Shown here in pieces: positions 24,238 to 35,568 of a stretch of DNA of 64,000 nucleotides. The first letter of the stretch is position 1; every line of letters starts with the position of its first letter. Below the pieces are notes generated by a model that had not been told where the DNA came from, did not search any database, and worked only from the letters and a program-made list of their open reading frames with translations. Made by a program: the position numbers and the translations under genes. The DNA is taken from positions 124,001 through 188,000 of the forward strand of contig CAJQUN010000143.1 in assembly GCA_907163345.1 (NCBI GenBank), in the 5' to 3' direction. This DNA comes from Haberlea rhodopensis. Lineage: Eukaryota > Streptophyta > Magnoliopsida > Lamiales > Gesneriaceae.

Positions 24238-26082
24238 CACCCGAAGGAATTTGGTTTTTTTGAAATTTTTGGAAAATGTCGGGATTTTGGAACCGAGGTT
24301 TAAAGGGGCCATTTTCGGGGCAATGTCTACATTCCAATGGGAATGTTATACTTTTAAAATGGATTGGTTGGAGCCAAAGTTTAATTAAACGGAACCCTTG
24401 GTTGAGTTTTTGGCTATCTTTTATCGTTATAAATGGTATATTTTTGGGTATTATGCATGCCTAGCCGGGGACTTTTATTTTGGTGATTGTCATGGATTGA
24501 CGATGGGTTTTGAGGTTGCAAACGTGCGTGGGCACGTGATCGCATGCTTATTCTTGATTGTGAGTTGTTTATGTGTTTTAGCACATATTTCTCGAGGCAT
24601 GGAACTCAAGCAAGTTTGGCTTGGACTACGGAGACTTAAGGTACGTATGACGTACGAGCATAGCCTATTATAGTGTTGCAACTGTAAAATGCATGGTGTG
24701 TAATAATTGTATTAAATGGGTATTGGAACACATGGTGTGTGGTAATCGCATTATATGGACATTGAAATATGTGGCATGTGGTAATTGCATCGGATAGGTA
24801 TTGAAATGCATGGTGCATGATATTTAATATAAATGGATAACAATATGCATGGTAAATGGTATTTGCGTCAAATGGTTATACATTGGGAACCATACGGTGC
24901 CGCTATTGAGCGAGCAATGATTTGGGATGCTGTCGCCGTTGAGCGACCATCGGTTATGACGCCGCTATTGTTGAGCGTGCGCGGGGTTTAGTATGCCGCT
25001 ATTGTGGAGCGAGCAATGAAATAGGAACATGAAATCATTGGTTAGATATATGTGAGATCTACGGTCTTTTATATAATGATTTTACCATATTGATTATGGA
25101 ACTGGCATAATAGAACGGTATTAATTAATCTATGTGCCGATTAACTGGCTTTGGGAATTTGATGAGTTTGGTTATTTTGAGAACAGGGACAATACAGGGG
25201 ATTCCGGATGAGGGTGTTACCATCCAGGGAGTATCATTTAAATTATGGCATTTACATTCTGAATTTGAATTGCAATGTTATGATTATTGGATTGGCGGTA
25301 TTGGTATGCTCACCCCGTGTGGGGGCTGTCTCTGTTGGGGCAGGTGTTACAGGTGTAGCAGTAGCTTTGGAGTTGAGCTCGGGCTGTTGATCTGAGGTAC
25401 TTCCAGGATCGAGGTACCAGAGCTGGTTGAATAAGCGCATGGGTCCAGAGTTGAGATCGAGCTGTGCTTGAGAGGTGCTTCCACAATTGAAGTGCCAGTA
25501 ACGGTATCCGGTAGAGTCTTTTATACATTAGATACAAGCGTGTTCATTGGGTGCTCTTATGTGAGTACATTTTACGTGTATACGGAATGTATAAATGGGC
25601 TACGACTCTTCTCTATTCATTCATGGTTTGCATGCAATTAACTATGGAATTGCCAAATGAACTGAGAGCATGTTAGTGTATTATAAGGGTGCATGTTATA
25701 TAAATAATTTGGTTGGGGAATTTGAATATTATGCGGATAGAATGCAAGAAATTTTCTGGATAGCATATGGTGTTGCACTTGCACATGGCTTTTCCCCGTG
25801 ATAGTATGATTACATGCACTAATGGTATGGATTAATACACTAATAATGGGTTAAGGGCACTGGGGTCCTTACATATATGCAACCCTAATGCATAATCCAA
25901 TAAGTATATAAAATACATGTTACCATTTGGTGCCCGTACGTCTCTCTACATACCTTTCCAAAATATGGGATGTGTGTTGGACTTTATCCCCTTCGTTGTG
26001 TTGCCACCTATTAGAAGCCAAATCATAATCCATTACCAAAAATCCAACAAAATATCCAAAAATCCCATTTTTCATATCTCGT

Positions 26083-26270
26083 GATCGATCGCCCAAGGGT
26101 GCTGATCGATCGCGAGATGTTACTGCCTGTTCACCCAAAATTCGTAATTCAGCGATTGATCGCCAAGTTCAGGCGATTGATCACGAGGCTCACCGATCGA
26201 TCGCCAAAAGCTTCTGCCTGAAAAATATATAGTTCACGATCAATCGGTAAAAATGCACCGATTGATCGCG
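26083..26270. repeat. decayed CGATCGATCG cluster, T-like LTR
   Basis: About eight positions of the palindrome, most with C-to-T or G-to-A changes (CGATTGATCG, CGATCAATCG), as expected if methylated CG sites decayed in an old copy. Confidence 0.8.
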
Positions 26271-26514
26271 GATGCCTGTAAACGGGATTTTCGTCATTTA
26301 CACACACTTAATCTCCTCCAACCCACAAAACTCATACAACCTACAACCCCAACCATTTAACACAACCAAATACTTCATAATCAACACAAATATATCAATA
26401 ATCAACAAAAATTCCATATACAACCAAATTATCAACATCCTTCAAAATAAACCCATTTTTCCCAAAATCAACATTTCAAAACACATCCAAACATACCCAA
26501 ATCTTAACAAGAAG

Positions 26515-28924
26515 TGTAAGGCCCCTATGCTAATTAATCCGGATTAACGATGTTCAAGCAAACCCGGATAATTAAAAGTACAAACTTGAAGTAAGGTATC
26601 CCGGACCACGATAAGTCAACCAACTAGTGGAACATGTTTTAGTGCATGAGCATGTGCATGATCACATGGCACTTGGAGAACACATGCCACTAATTAATTT
26701 AGCTCATGTTTAATACATGATTTTGTACCATTAATCTTGCAAGATAATGATGTATTGACACATGGATTCCACAATACATCAAATGAATTAAAAAGCACAC
26801 AAATTGGCATAGGAAGCCACACCCATGCCTTGCATTTCAGATTTGAGATTCTTATTTGTTTACTAGCCTTTTCTCTCTCTTTAAAATAAAATTCTCCTCC
26901 TTCTCTCCTCTAGCAATTTCGAAAATTGCAGCTCTTTTCCTACCAAAATCCTCTTGAAATTGTGAGTGCATGTCACATGCAAAGATGGTTTTGAATGCTA
27001 CTCATCTTGAGGAACAAGATGTACCAAGAATTTTCAAGTTTGGAGCAAGAAGATGCAAGATTTTCGAGTAGCAGCAGATTTGGGGTAGGATTTTCGATCA
27101 TGGCTCGTTTTTGTGGATGATCAAACTTCAAATCTTGAACATAAGTGAAGGTATATCATCATCCTTGAGTTTTATCAAGTTGCATGTAGGATTGAGGGTC
27201 GAACCATGGTGGTTATTCATGAAAAGTTGCTGTCAAAACGGTTCAGCTAGTAGGCAGTGCACTTATAGTCTGGTATTTCGAGTTTTATGCATGTTCAAAC
27301 ATCGAATTTGAAGATAACGCCTCTGATAATGAGTTGTAGTATTTTGTCTTACCTTTAATTGGCCACCAAAATAAGTTAATATTGAGTTAAGATGAAAAGG
27401 TTATGGTCATTTTACAAAAAATGTGTAAAATATGGAAATTCAGTGCATTCAAGTTTCATGCAGTGTGTTCTTCGAATTTCTGGGAATAAATGGCTACGAA
27501 TTTGAAGTTTTACCTTCTCATAAGAGTTGTAGTATTCAAAGTCAGCTTGAATTTTGGAATTGACCTCACTCAATTTGGAGTTCATATGCAGAAGTTATGC
27601 TAATTTGACCTCATAGTGTTCAATCTGGAAAAGGATTTCATACGAGTTTTTAGGCTTGTACGTTTTTCAAATAATGTACATCTAGATGAACTAATTAGCT
27701 TAAAGCTCATAAGAGATGTATTGTAGAATTTTGAGTTCTTTCATTACAAACTGGCCTCACATGTTTTGGATTTCGTATGCATTAGTTATGAAGTTTTTAC
27801 AAAACGTGGTCAATCTGGAATTTAGAATTTCCCCTGTTTTGCATAAATAATGTTTAGACCCAATTTGCCTTGGGTAAATGAACGAATTTGGGGAAGTGTC
27901 AAACATATGAAATATCATATTTTGAGTTAATTATCAAGCTAAATTAGACCCATATAATTTGGTTTAGTATTGGAAAATTTATGAGCCAATTACTATGAGC
28001 ATGTAAGCTGAAATTTTAAGAAATTCTCAAAGGGTCAATGTTTAGATTATAAACTTGATATTGGAAATAATTGAACACTTTGATGACATAATTGAGGTAT
28101 AAATGACCAGGTTAACAGATCTCGATGTTGATTCGAGGAGTCTCGGTAGATTAGCTTGGGTCGAGGTACGTTGAAATGAGTTGTATCATGACGTCTGACA
28201 AAGGCGTGTAATGATACTATTGTATGACCTGTTATGCCATTACTTGATTTATATTATTTAATTGTCATTATATGATTCTTATGTGACTATATGACATGAT
28301 GAATGTCTTGGATTACATGCTATGTGAAATTACATGACATATATATACTTTTACATGAGATTGCATGATATATTGAGTTGCATATGTCATTTGATGCCTA
28401 AATGATTCATGGGCATATCATATTGATATATCATTTCATTGATATCCATGATTATGACTGAGTTGATTCACTCTGAGTGTGGGGGACGACGAGCACGACG
28501 ATGACAGACAGTATAGGTAGCGACTGTAGTCACGCGCGTGTCACCGGACCTAGACACGAGGGATGGACGAACACAACACATAGGATGAGTCTCCTAGCGC
28601 AATGTGCGTGTGTTGTCACCCTCTGCTCGAGCTGACATTATTTGATGATACCTTCCTTTGGACTCCAATTTTGGTATCTTGATATTCGATTCCTTGTACC
28701 CATTCATACATCGCATTCATACATGGTATGCATTGCATGATCTTTGTCATTTGACATGATTTATTTATTTCTAGTACTGGGGTACTGACCCCCTTTGTGA
28801 GGACTGTCATGTATTTTGTTGTTCGGACATGACAGGCTTTACAGGTGGACATGGTGACGATGCTTACAGCGACACATCAAGAGATAACCGAGCTCCATGA
28901 TGAGCGAGCTCAGGTGTGACGAAC
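26515..28924 (+). repeat. U-family gypsy-type LTR, 3'-truncated
   Basis: It starts TGTAAGGCCCCTATGC directly after the broken T-like LTR. It has the same plan as the other LTRs here: a start rich in AATTAATCCGG, a pyrimidine-rich tract with TCTCTCTTT near 26870, a GGTACGT donor-like site near 28165, then a hairpin-rich end, for example CTGTCATGT/ACATGACAG near 28805-28835 and GAGCT/AGCTC near 28889-28910. No terminal CCTTACA is present: sequence switches to R-family internal DNA at about 28925. The start boundary is clear and the end is a break point. Short frames inside have no family motifs. Confidence 0.55.
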
Positions 28925-31900
28925 GCATCGTCGATTATCATCCTCCGCTGAGTAGGGAATGACTCGGAATTGACAGTTGCGTTTGGGGCTTAGGGGTATG
29001 TTGTAGATACCCGAGCCGAGTGCATTGAGTATGCATGTGATGTCAGTGCTTAGGCAGGTATACCGGTGAGTATACGGATGCCAATTTTTGATTTCCTTTT
29101 TGTCAAGCATAGAGTTATGCTATTTTGGATGGCTAAATCTCTGATGAGAGATATGGAACACCTTGAGATTGGGAATCTCCATGACACGATAATTATGAGG
29201 CATAATCGTGAGGTTAGTTGACTCCTTTGAGGAGGGATTATCTTGTGTGGGTTAAGGTATTTCCCTGTTGGTGTTTTCCTTCGAGTTATGCGATAGCCTT
29301 CCCAAGTTTGGATTGTTAAATCCTAGGATTGTCAAGGGAAGACAGGAATTCGGATTGGTTGGGTGTCGCTGTCAACACAAGCGTTGAGGATGCAATGGGT
29401 TTATTGCATGTCCTTTCAGAGTTTGAAACTCTGTGGAGTCTCGATGGTTTATTTATGATCAGGATGTGATCCTTGGAATATCCGGAGGTGGACATCTTGT
29501 TAGATGTGTTCGGGTGTGGATCGCTGGCCGTGAGTTGCCCGATCCGAGTTGCAGAGGGTGCAACTGCTCCTTGGATGGAGGTGGTCTGTATAGCGGGGAC
29601 CAGGTCTGGTATGATTATACCGTGGAATGCTAGTGTTTCCTCGTAACGATGTATGTTAGACATCGTGAGTCATGATAGAGATGTCTTTGAATGATACCTA
29701 CGATGGAATCGGGAGCAATTCGAATCCTTGCAGTTTCAGTTGACTAACTGCTTTTGGGATTATTAGCGTTGAGTGGTGCTGACGCTCTTTGACGTTATGA
29801 TGGATTTGGGAGTCTATTCCACTTCAGAGTTTGACACGAGGTCAACGTTCTCACGGTTGAGGTGTCATTCAGGATGTGTTCATACTAGTTGTATTAAAAC
29901 TAAGGATGACTGTCTGATCTACAGTCGTAAGTATTGGTTGTTTTGCAGTCATGAGACTGACTTTTGGGATGACCCGCATCAAGGTACGTTTTCCTCTTGG
30001 GTGATATGTTGGTTTTGGTAAAGTCGCTCTGTTTCAGAGTTTGATGTGAGATAAGTATCCTCGCGTTTATTAAGACGATTCTAATATGGTCAAGAATCGA
30101 AGTTATGGCTTCATGTTGTTGGGTAGCCTGGGTGTTACGTGATACACCGGTGCTAATTTCGAGGACGAAATTCTTTAGTGGGGGATATTGTGATGACCAG
30201 AAATTATGGATGTTAATCCCGGAGTGTTAATAACCCCTAAAGTTGTTTTACGTGGCGATTTGGAGTTTAATCACGGTGTTGGGCCTTCTGGACTCGTTTA
30301 TTTGGGTAGTTGGGATTGTTGGATCCCGAGGTTGAGATTGTATTCTCATTACGGTGTAAAACCTAAGAGTTGGGTTGTTGAAGTGTTTCGGAATCTCGGG
30401 TGCTTTGTGTGGGCACCGGTAGGAGGTTTTGGAGTTAGAGAGAGAGTTTTTGGAAACAGATGATTTTTAATGAATAATGATGTATTTGTAGGGCTATTAG
30501 TATTTCGGGGTATTTTTGCTATAAATACCAGTTGAACCCGAGATTTTAATTATCGGAACCATTTTCCTCTTCTTCTTCTCTCTCCCCGTCCGCGCGAGTT
30601 TCCCGATCTGTTTTGACCCACGCCGCTTCCAGGCGTCCGCCCGCCGCCGTTCGGCGCGTCCGACCCGCCGTTGGATTCGTCTCTCCGAGGCGCAGCTATT
30701 CGTACCATCAATTCGAAGTTTGGTCGTGATTTGAGCTCGGATTTCTGCAGAAAGCGCTAGGGTTCGAACTGAAATTCTGTCCGTTTTTGGGGCTCGATTT
30801 TGGTACGTTTTTGGGGCTTTTTTTCAGGCGATTTTGGGGCGTTTGGTGCTTTGATTTGGGTCGAATATTTCTTGCTTTGTGGTTCAAAGAAATTCGTTGC
30901 CATTGGTTCGATTTTGGGTGTTCTATTTTTCGAAAAACCTTGCTGATTTTGGATAAATTATTATCCTTCACATGGTTCAGCTTTTGAGTCTCTTTGGTGA
31001 TGCATTGTGGTTCGAATTCTTGCTGTTGGCTCACGGGTTAGGGTTCGAAATTGGGGTTTTGGCATGTGGGGCGATTATCATGTTGTTGATTGATTAATTC
31101 ATGTTTTAGATGAATTATGGTGCTTGATTGGGTTCGATTTGTGTTGTGAGGGTTCGAGAATTTGTGGGGAATTCTTGAGCAATTTTCAATATTGTCCCCT
31201 TCGATTTCCCTCCCTGTTTATGCCCTGCCCCGGGTCTTTTAATGGTTAATTGTCGTGGGTTGACAATAATTTTCTATATAAGGGTTATGGGTGTGCTTGA
31301 GCATGGGTTGCATGTTCGTAAATAATTGTGAATTATTTATCGTGTTAGCACATCATTCCTCGGGGCATGGAACTCGAGCAAGGTTTGGCTCGGACTTTGG
31401 AGATTTAAGGTACGTGCGACGTACGGGCATTACTTTATATGAGAGCATTTGTGAAATGCATAATGTATTTTGATTTCATCGATGGTTGTGCGTATGGTTA
31501 TATTTATGTGTTGATATATATGGGGTACTGGGTCTATATGACTATTGTACGGCATTTGAGATGCCTGAGAATGATCGTGGGATCATGTACTCATTATAAG
31601 ACATGTGAGATGTCTAGGTATAATGGAAAATTGGTAAAATAAATGCTAGGCATTTGAGCTATCTGTGATTGATAGCGAAACTGAGAAATCAGTATTAGAT
31701 ATTGAGATATCTATATTTGTATGTATAATGAACTTGGAATCATTGATTATTGATATTTGAGAATCAGGCATGCGATGAGTAAATCAATGTGTGGATTTAC
31801 TGATTTTTGAGATTTGATGAGTTTGATGATTGTGAGAACAGGGACAGTACACGGAATCCCGGATGAGGACGTTGCCATCCAGGGAGTATCATTTAAAATT

Positions 31901-32670
31901 CATTAGTATTTACTTTTGTTGTAAATTATGAATTTCATTATTGTGATTATGGGATTTTGTGTATTGGTATGCTCACCCCGTTGGGGGCTGTCTCTGTTGG
32001 GGCAGGTGGACAGGTACATCGATGGCTTTGGAGTTGAGCTCGAGCTGTTGATTGGATGTACTCCCAGGATCGTGGTACCAGGGCTTGATGGAGCACGGTA
32101 TCGTATAGAGTACATATATACACCTGAGGATTATATACATATTCATGATGCTCGCATGTGAGCACGATTATACTTGTATATGGGTTGTATATAAAGGCAT
32201 GAGCCTTTCTCTCTTTCATTCTATGTTGCATGCAATTAAGGGTAGAATTGCTAATGATATGAGAGTCGTTGGTGTATTATGTGGGGGTTGAAACCCACTT
32301 TTGTCGTCATATGTGTGGTGTCTTCCCTGGCTGGGAATTGACTTGGTATTGCTGTATTCTGATGAGTATTATGTTTTCCCTGGCCGGGAATTATGTTATG
32401 TGTTGTGCTTTTATTTCGGGATAGCTCTATTTATGGGGAGACTCTGCCCAAATTTTTATAAAAGTCCACAATGTAAAAAGTGGCAAAAAGGGGATGGTAA
32501 TGGGCGAACTCTATGAGTCTATTTGTTAGTAGAGATGATCTTATAACGTGGAAATTTTAAAGGAATTTTGTAAGCATCATCTGAGTTTCCCGATTGACTT
32601 TTATTGAAAGCATGTGCCACACATAGTGGTAAATACACTAATCGAGGGTTAAGGGCTGGGGGTCCTTACA
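28925..32670 (+). mobile_element. R-family element, 5'-truncated (internal 3' end plus 3' LTR)
   Basis: 28925-30188 matches the internal 3' portion of the complete R element (about 59385-60647), including the succession of hairpins and the AATTTCG-agga-CGAAATT segment. 30189-32670 is its 3' LTR (2482 bp, TGTGATGACC...CCTTACA). The 5' LTR and most of the interior are missing. There is no coding capacity, as in the complete copy. The right end joins the T LTR at 32671 (GAATG), about 311 bp into that LTR. Confidence 0.85.
30189..32670 (+). repeat. R-family 3' LTR (truncated copy)
   Basis: TG...CA ends, TATA box CTATAAATACCA at 30519-30530, GC-rich first leader segment (30590-30680), GTACGT-gcg-ACGTAC hairpin near 31410, ACAGGGACAG near 31838 and the two TTCCC...GGGAA hairpins near 32323-32392. 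Diverged from 53809-56436, with several indels. Confidence 0.88.
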
Positions 32671-34426
32671 GAATGCATTTTAATTAATTAACCCACTTTA
32701 TTACCCCAAACCCCCACCATACATTTCACTATCACTTTTCAACTTTCCCAAATAACACCTCCCAAACCCTTCCTTTGTCCATTTTCGTTTTTGTGCTTAA
32801 GGGTGGAGAGAAACCCTTCCAAAAATCTTGTTTTGTGGAGTTTATTGGGAGATTTGAGATCCCCAAGAGGTATGGATACCTCATTGTTGGTTTTGAAGTA
32901 TTTTAATTGAGTTTGAAATGGTTTGAAGGGTTTTGAAATGGGTTTGTATGAGTTGGTGTTATTTTTGGGTGAGTGTTAGATTTATGGTTGTATGGTGTTG
33001 TTTATGGAAGATTTGTAGTGATTTGGTATGGTTGATGTTTGAATATATGAGTTTGTTTGGGTTGGGGAAGGAGATGGGTGAATAGTGCCCAAAAATCTGA
33101 TTTGCAGAGCTCGGCGATCGATCGGCGCCACCAGCGATCGATCGCGAGTTGCAGGGCTGAAGGCAGTAGCCTTCAGCGATCGATCGCGAGTTTGGCGCGA
33201 TCGATCGGCGAGGTCGCGATCGATCGGCGCAAACTCAGCGATCGATTGCGGATTGAATTTTTTTGTTGGGCGAGGCAGTGTGGTCTCGCGATCGATCGCC
33301 CCGATCGATCGCGAGACACCAAAATTGATGTTTTTGGATATTTTTGTGGGATTTTTGGTATTGGACTATTATTGGGTTCTAATATTGATTTGTGTGAATG
33401 TGTAGAACCATCCCAGGTGGCGACACAGTCAAGGAATTGAAGTCCTACCACATCCTACATTTTGGAAAGGTACGTAGAGACCTACGGGCACCCAACGGTA
33501 CATGTATCTAATATACTCATTGTTTATGCATTGTGGATGCGAGTATATATGTGATTATGCATTGTGGATGCAAATACATGTTGAATTATGCATGATGATT
33601 GTAGATGCATATGATTATTGGTGCACATCCCATGAGTCGTGGTCATCCCTTGATGATTTTAATGCTTGCCGCTATTTGTTTTTGTTTCCGCTAAATGTGA
33701 AGCGAGCGGTGGGAGTGCCGCATGTCACATTTGAGCGTGGTTATCATATAGGGCGAGGAAAGGATATTTGCCGCTCAATGTGAGGCGAGGGGTGGGAGTA
33801 CCGCATGTCCATTGAAGCGAGGTTATTCTATGCCGCCTATATGTAAATAAGCGAGGGGCATTAAAATACATTGTGATGGATAGACTAGGGAATGGTGGCC
33901 GGTATTTGATATGGATGAGATGGTATTGTGTCATGACATGTGTAGACCATTAAAAATAATCTATTGATTATACTCATGAGTTATGGTACAGGGACAACCA
34001 AACGGGAAGCGTTTGAAATGCATGGTAAAAACAGGAAGTGCTTTATTATGGTTATGCATTTACGCTTTATATTCATATTGTGTTGTATATGAATGATATC
34101 ATTGCTCATGTTTGGGGGTTGTCCTTGTAGGTACACTTTTGGCATGATAGAAGGGCTAAGCGGGTTGAGGTGGTGAGCTTGTGGAGAATTCTTTTGAGGC
34201 AGGAAGGACATGATTAATTTTGTATAGTATCTACTCTAGGAGTAGTGTAAAGCTATAATTGATAACATTCATTCGATTTGGGAATGTAACTAATCAAGGG
34301 ATAGTCCTTATTTTTGGCATGTAATTCTTAAAGCTCATAGACTCAACACGATTAATTTACTCTGATCATTTATATTAGCTCTAATTATGCCTTTGATCCG
34401 CACTTAAGGATTAGGGTCCTTACATT
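32671..34426 (+). repeat. 5' LTR of T (5'-truncated)
   Basis: Matches the T 3' LTR from 39503 on; ends GGGTCCTTACA at 34426, four bases before the primer site. It contains a CGATCGATCG cluster (33114-33311), an AAG|GTACGT site at 33480, repeated TGCAT-tgtgg-ATGCA hairpins near 33510-33570 and the ACAGGGACAACC motif near 33988. Confidence 0.9.
33114..33311. repeat. CGATCGATCG cluster, T 5' LTR
   Basis: Seven intact and one decayed site at about 33115, 33135, 33177, 33198, 33217, 33239 (decayed), 33289 and 33302. The same arrangement recurs in the T 3' LTR. Confidence 0.9.
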
Positions 34427-34430
34427 AGTG

Positions 34431-34442
34431 GTATCAGAGCAG
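34431..34442 (+). promoter_or_regulatory. primer-binding site of T
   Basis: TGGTATCAGAGC four bases after the LTR end, complementary to initiator Met-tRNA. Confidence 0.92.
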
Positions 34443-34638
34443 TGGTTAGAGAACTCGGGAACGAGTGAAGGGTAGCCTTAGCATGATTGGCTAGGTGCTT
34501 ACATTTGAAGCATGTTTATGCATGTGGTGCATATTGATGTATATTCTGTTATACTAACATGCTTATTATCATTCCTGTTATCTAACGGCATAACATGTAT
34601 ATTTGTTTTGGAATTGTTGTTAACCTTTGTGTTACAGC

Positions 34639-35568
34639 ATGGCTGCTATGAATGCGGGGAACCTTAACGAAGAAGTTGGCGATGTGGGCAGTGTTAACGC
34701 TAGTGTTGGACAAGTGAACCCTCTACCTCCACCAGCAGTAGGCATGGAGCCAGTGGCCCAGTTATTGCTACCCGGTGAGATTAACTTGACTCAGTTTCTA
34801 TCTTACCACCCGCCCCAATTTGAGGGAACAGAATCAGGGGAGGAAGCTGAGGAGTGGCTGGAGAGACTTGAGCAGATATTTGTGTCGGCTCCTTGTGCTG
34901 TTACAGCGTGGCTGAGGCTGGCGGAGTTCCAGTTAGCAAAGAATCCTCTAATGTGGTGGAGGGGCACTGTAATGGAGCTAAGAGCACTGGGTACTGTGAT
35001 TGATTGGACACTCTTCAGGACCCGGTTTCTGAACCGGTACTTCTCCGCAGCGGCGAGACAGACAAAGGAGGACGAGTTTACAAGTTTGAAACAGGGGAAC
35101 ATGACAGTGTCAGACTATGCCACGCGGTACTCTTCGTTGCTGAGGTATGTTCCCCACATTGCCACCAATGGGCACGCAAAGATGAGGAGTTTTATGAAGG
35201 GATTGCGACCGGAGCTCTATGACCGGGTTATCACCAATAACCCAACTTCTTTTGATGATGCTCTCACAAGAGCGGAGCTTGCCGAGCTTGGAGTGGGAGC
35301 TTATCCTAGTACTGTGCCACCACAAGTACCACAACAGAGGCAAACTAATGACAGCTTGAGGCCCCGGGGAGAGTTATCTTCACGGTTTGGTGGAAAGAAG
35401 TTCTTTGGTCAGAAACAGGATAACAAGAAGAATTGGTCGGCCAATCGAGGATCTTCACAAGGGAATAGATCGGGGGAACCAAGGTGCGACAATTGTGGAG
35501 GACCACATTCTTCAAGTAAGTGCCCTGCCTATTATAGCTGTGGCAAGATGGGCCACATCTCTCGGTGA
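34639..35568 (+). CDS. gypsy Gag of element T
   Basis: From ATGGCTGCTATG (34639; an upstream in-frame ATG at 34627 is less likely) the frame gives about 309 residues. A gypsy-type capsid (retrotransposon gag family) is seen in EEWLERLEQIF, FQLAKNPLMWWRG, FRTRFLNRYF and the SLKQGNMTVSDYATRYSSLL helix, followed by GLRPEL. The C-terminus is basic with two zinc-knuckle-like motifs: an intact CDNCGGPHSSSKC and a damaged second one (YYSCGKMGHISR, lacking the first and last Cys). A TGA at 35566-35568 interrupts the frame inside the second knuckle, but the downstream protease is in the same frame. The product would form the virus-like particle. Confidence 0.9.
   Translation: MAAMNAGNLNEEVGDVGSVNASVGQVNPLPPPAVGMEPVAQLLLPGEINLTQFLSYHPPQFEGTESGEEAEEWLERLEQIFVSAPCAVTAWLRLAEFQLAKNPLMWWRGTVMELRALGTVIDWTLFRTRFLNRYFSAAARQTKEDEFTSLKQGNMTVSDYATRYSSLLRYVPHIATNGHAKMRSFMKGLRPELYDRVITNNPTSFDDALTRAELAELGVGAYPSTVPPQVPQQRQTNDSLRPRGELSSRFGGKKFFGQKQDNKKNWSANRGSSQGNRSGEPRCDNCGGPHSSSKCPAYYSCGKMGHISR

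Larger units (their letters stand above)
23347..25873 (+). mobile_element. S-family solo LTR with target duplication
   Basis: A single 2527-bp LTR from TGTGATGTCC to GGGTCCTTACA, flanked on both sides by TATAT (23342-23346 and 25874-25878). A lone LTR with an intact 5-bp duplication is the product of recombination between the two LTRs of a full element. It carries a TATA box (CTATATATACC, about 23677), six CGATCGATCG palindromes, the GTACGT-atg-ACGTAC hairpin near 24640 and the ACAGGGACA motif near 25184. It aligns with the split S LTR at 52448-53808 plus 63276 onward. Confidence 0.88.
22520..26514 (-). repeat. T-like gypsy LTR, minus strand, split by a solo LTR
   Basis: The pieces 22520-23346 and 25879-26514 form one LTR read on the minus strand. 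It matches the T LTR in order: a cluster of decayed CGATCGATCG sites (26083-26270), the GTAC...CATAC hairpin remnant near 25932, repeats of AAGCGAGG...GCCGC type (23070-23240), the ACAGGGACAACC motif near 22945, and the CCTTACA end (TGTAAGG at 22520 on plus). The other end is missing where the U LTR starts at 26515. Many CG-to-TG changes in the palindromes show age. Confidence 0.75.

Noticed and set aside
24025..24337. Overlapping frames with repeated DRSP / AIDR peptides (also 33057-33451, 39889-40291, 42453-42668 and 51062-51313)
   Set aside because: The repeats come from the CGATCGATCG palindromes read in several frames on both strands, so they are not proteins.
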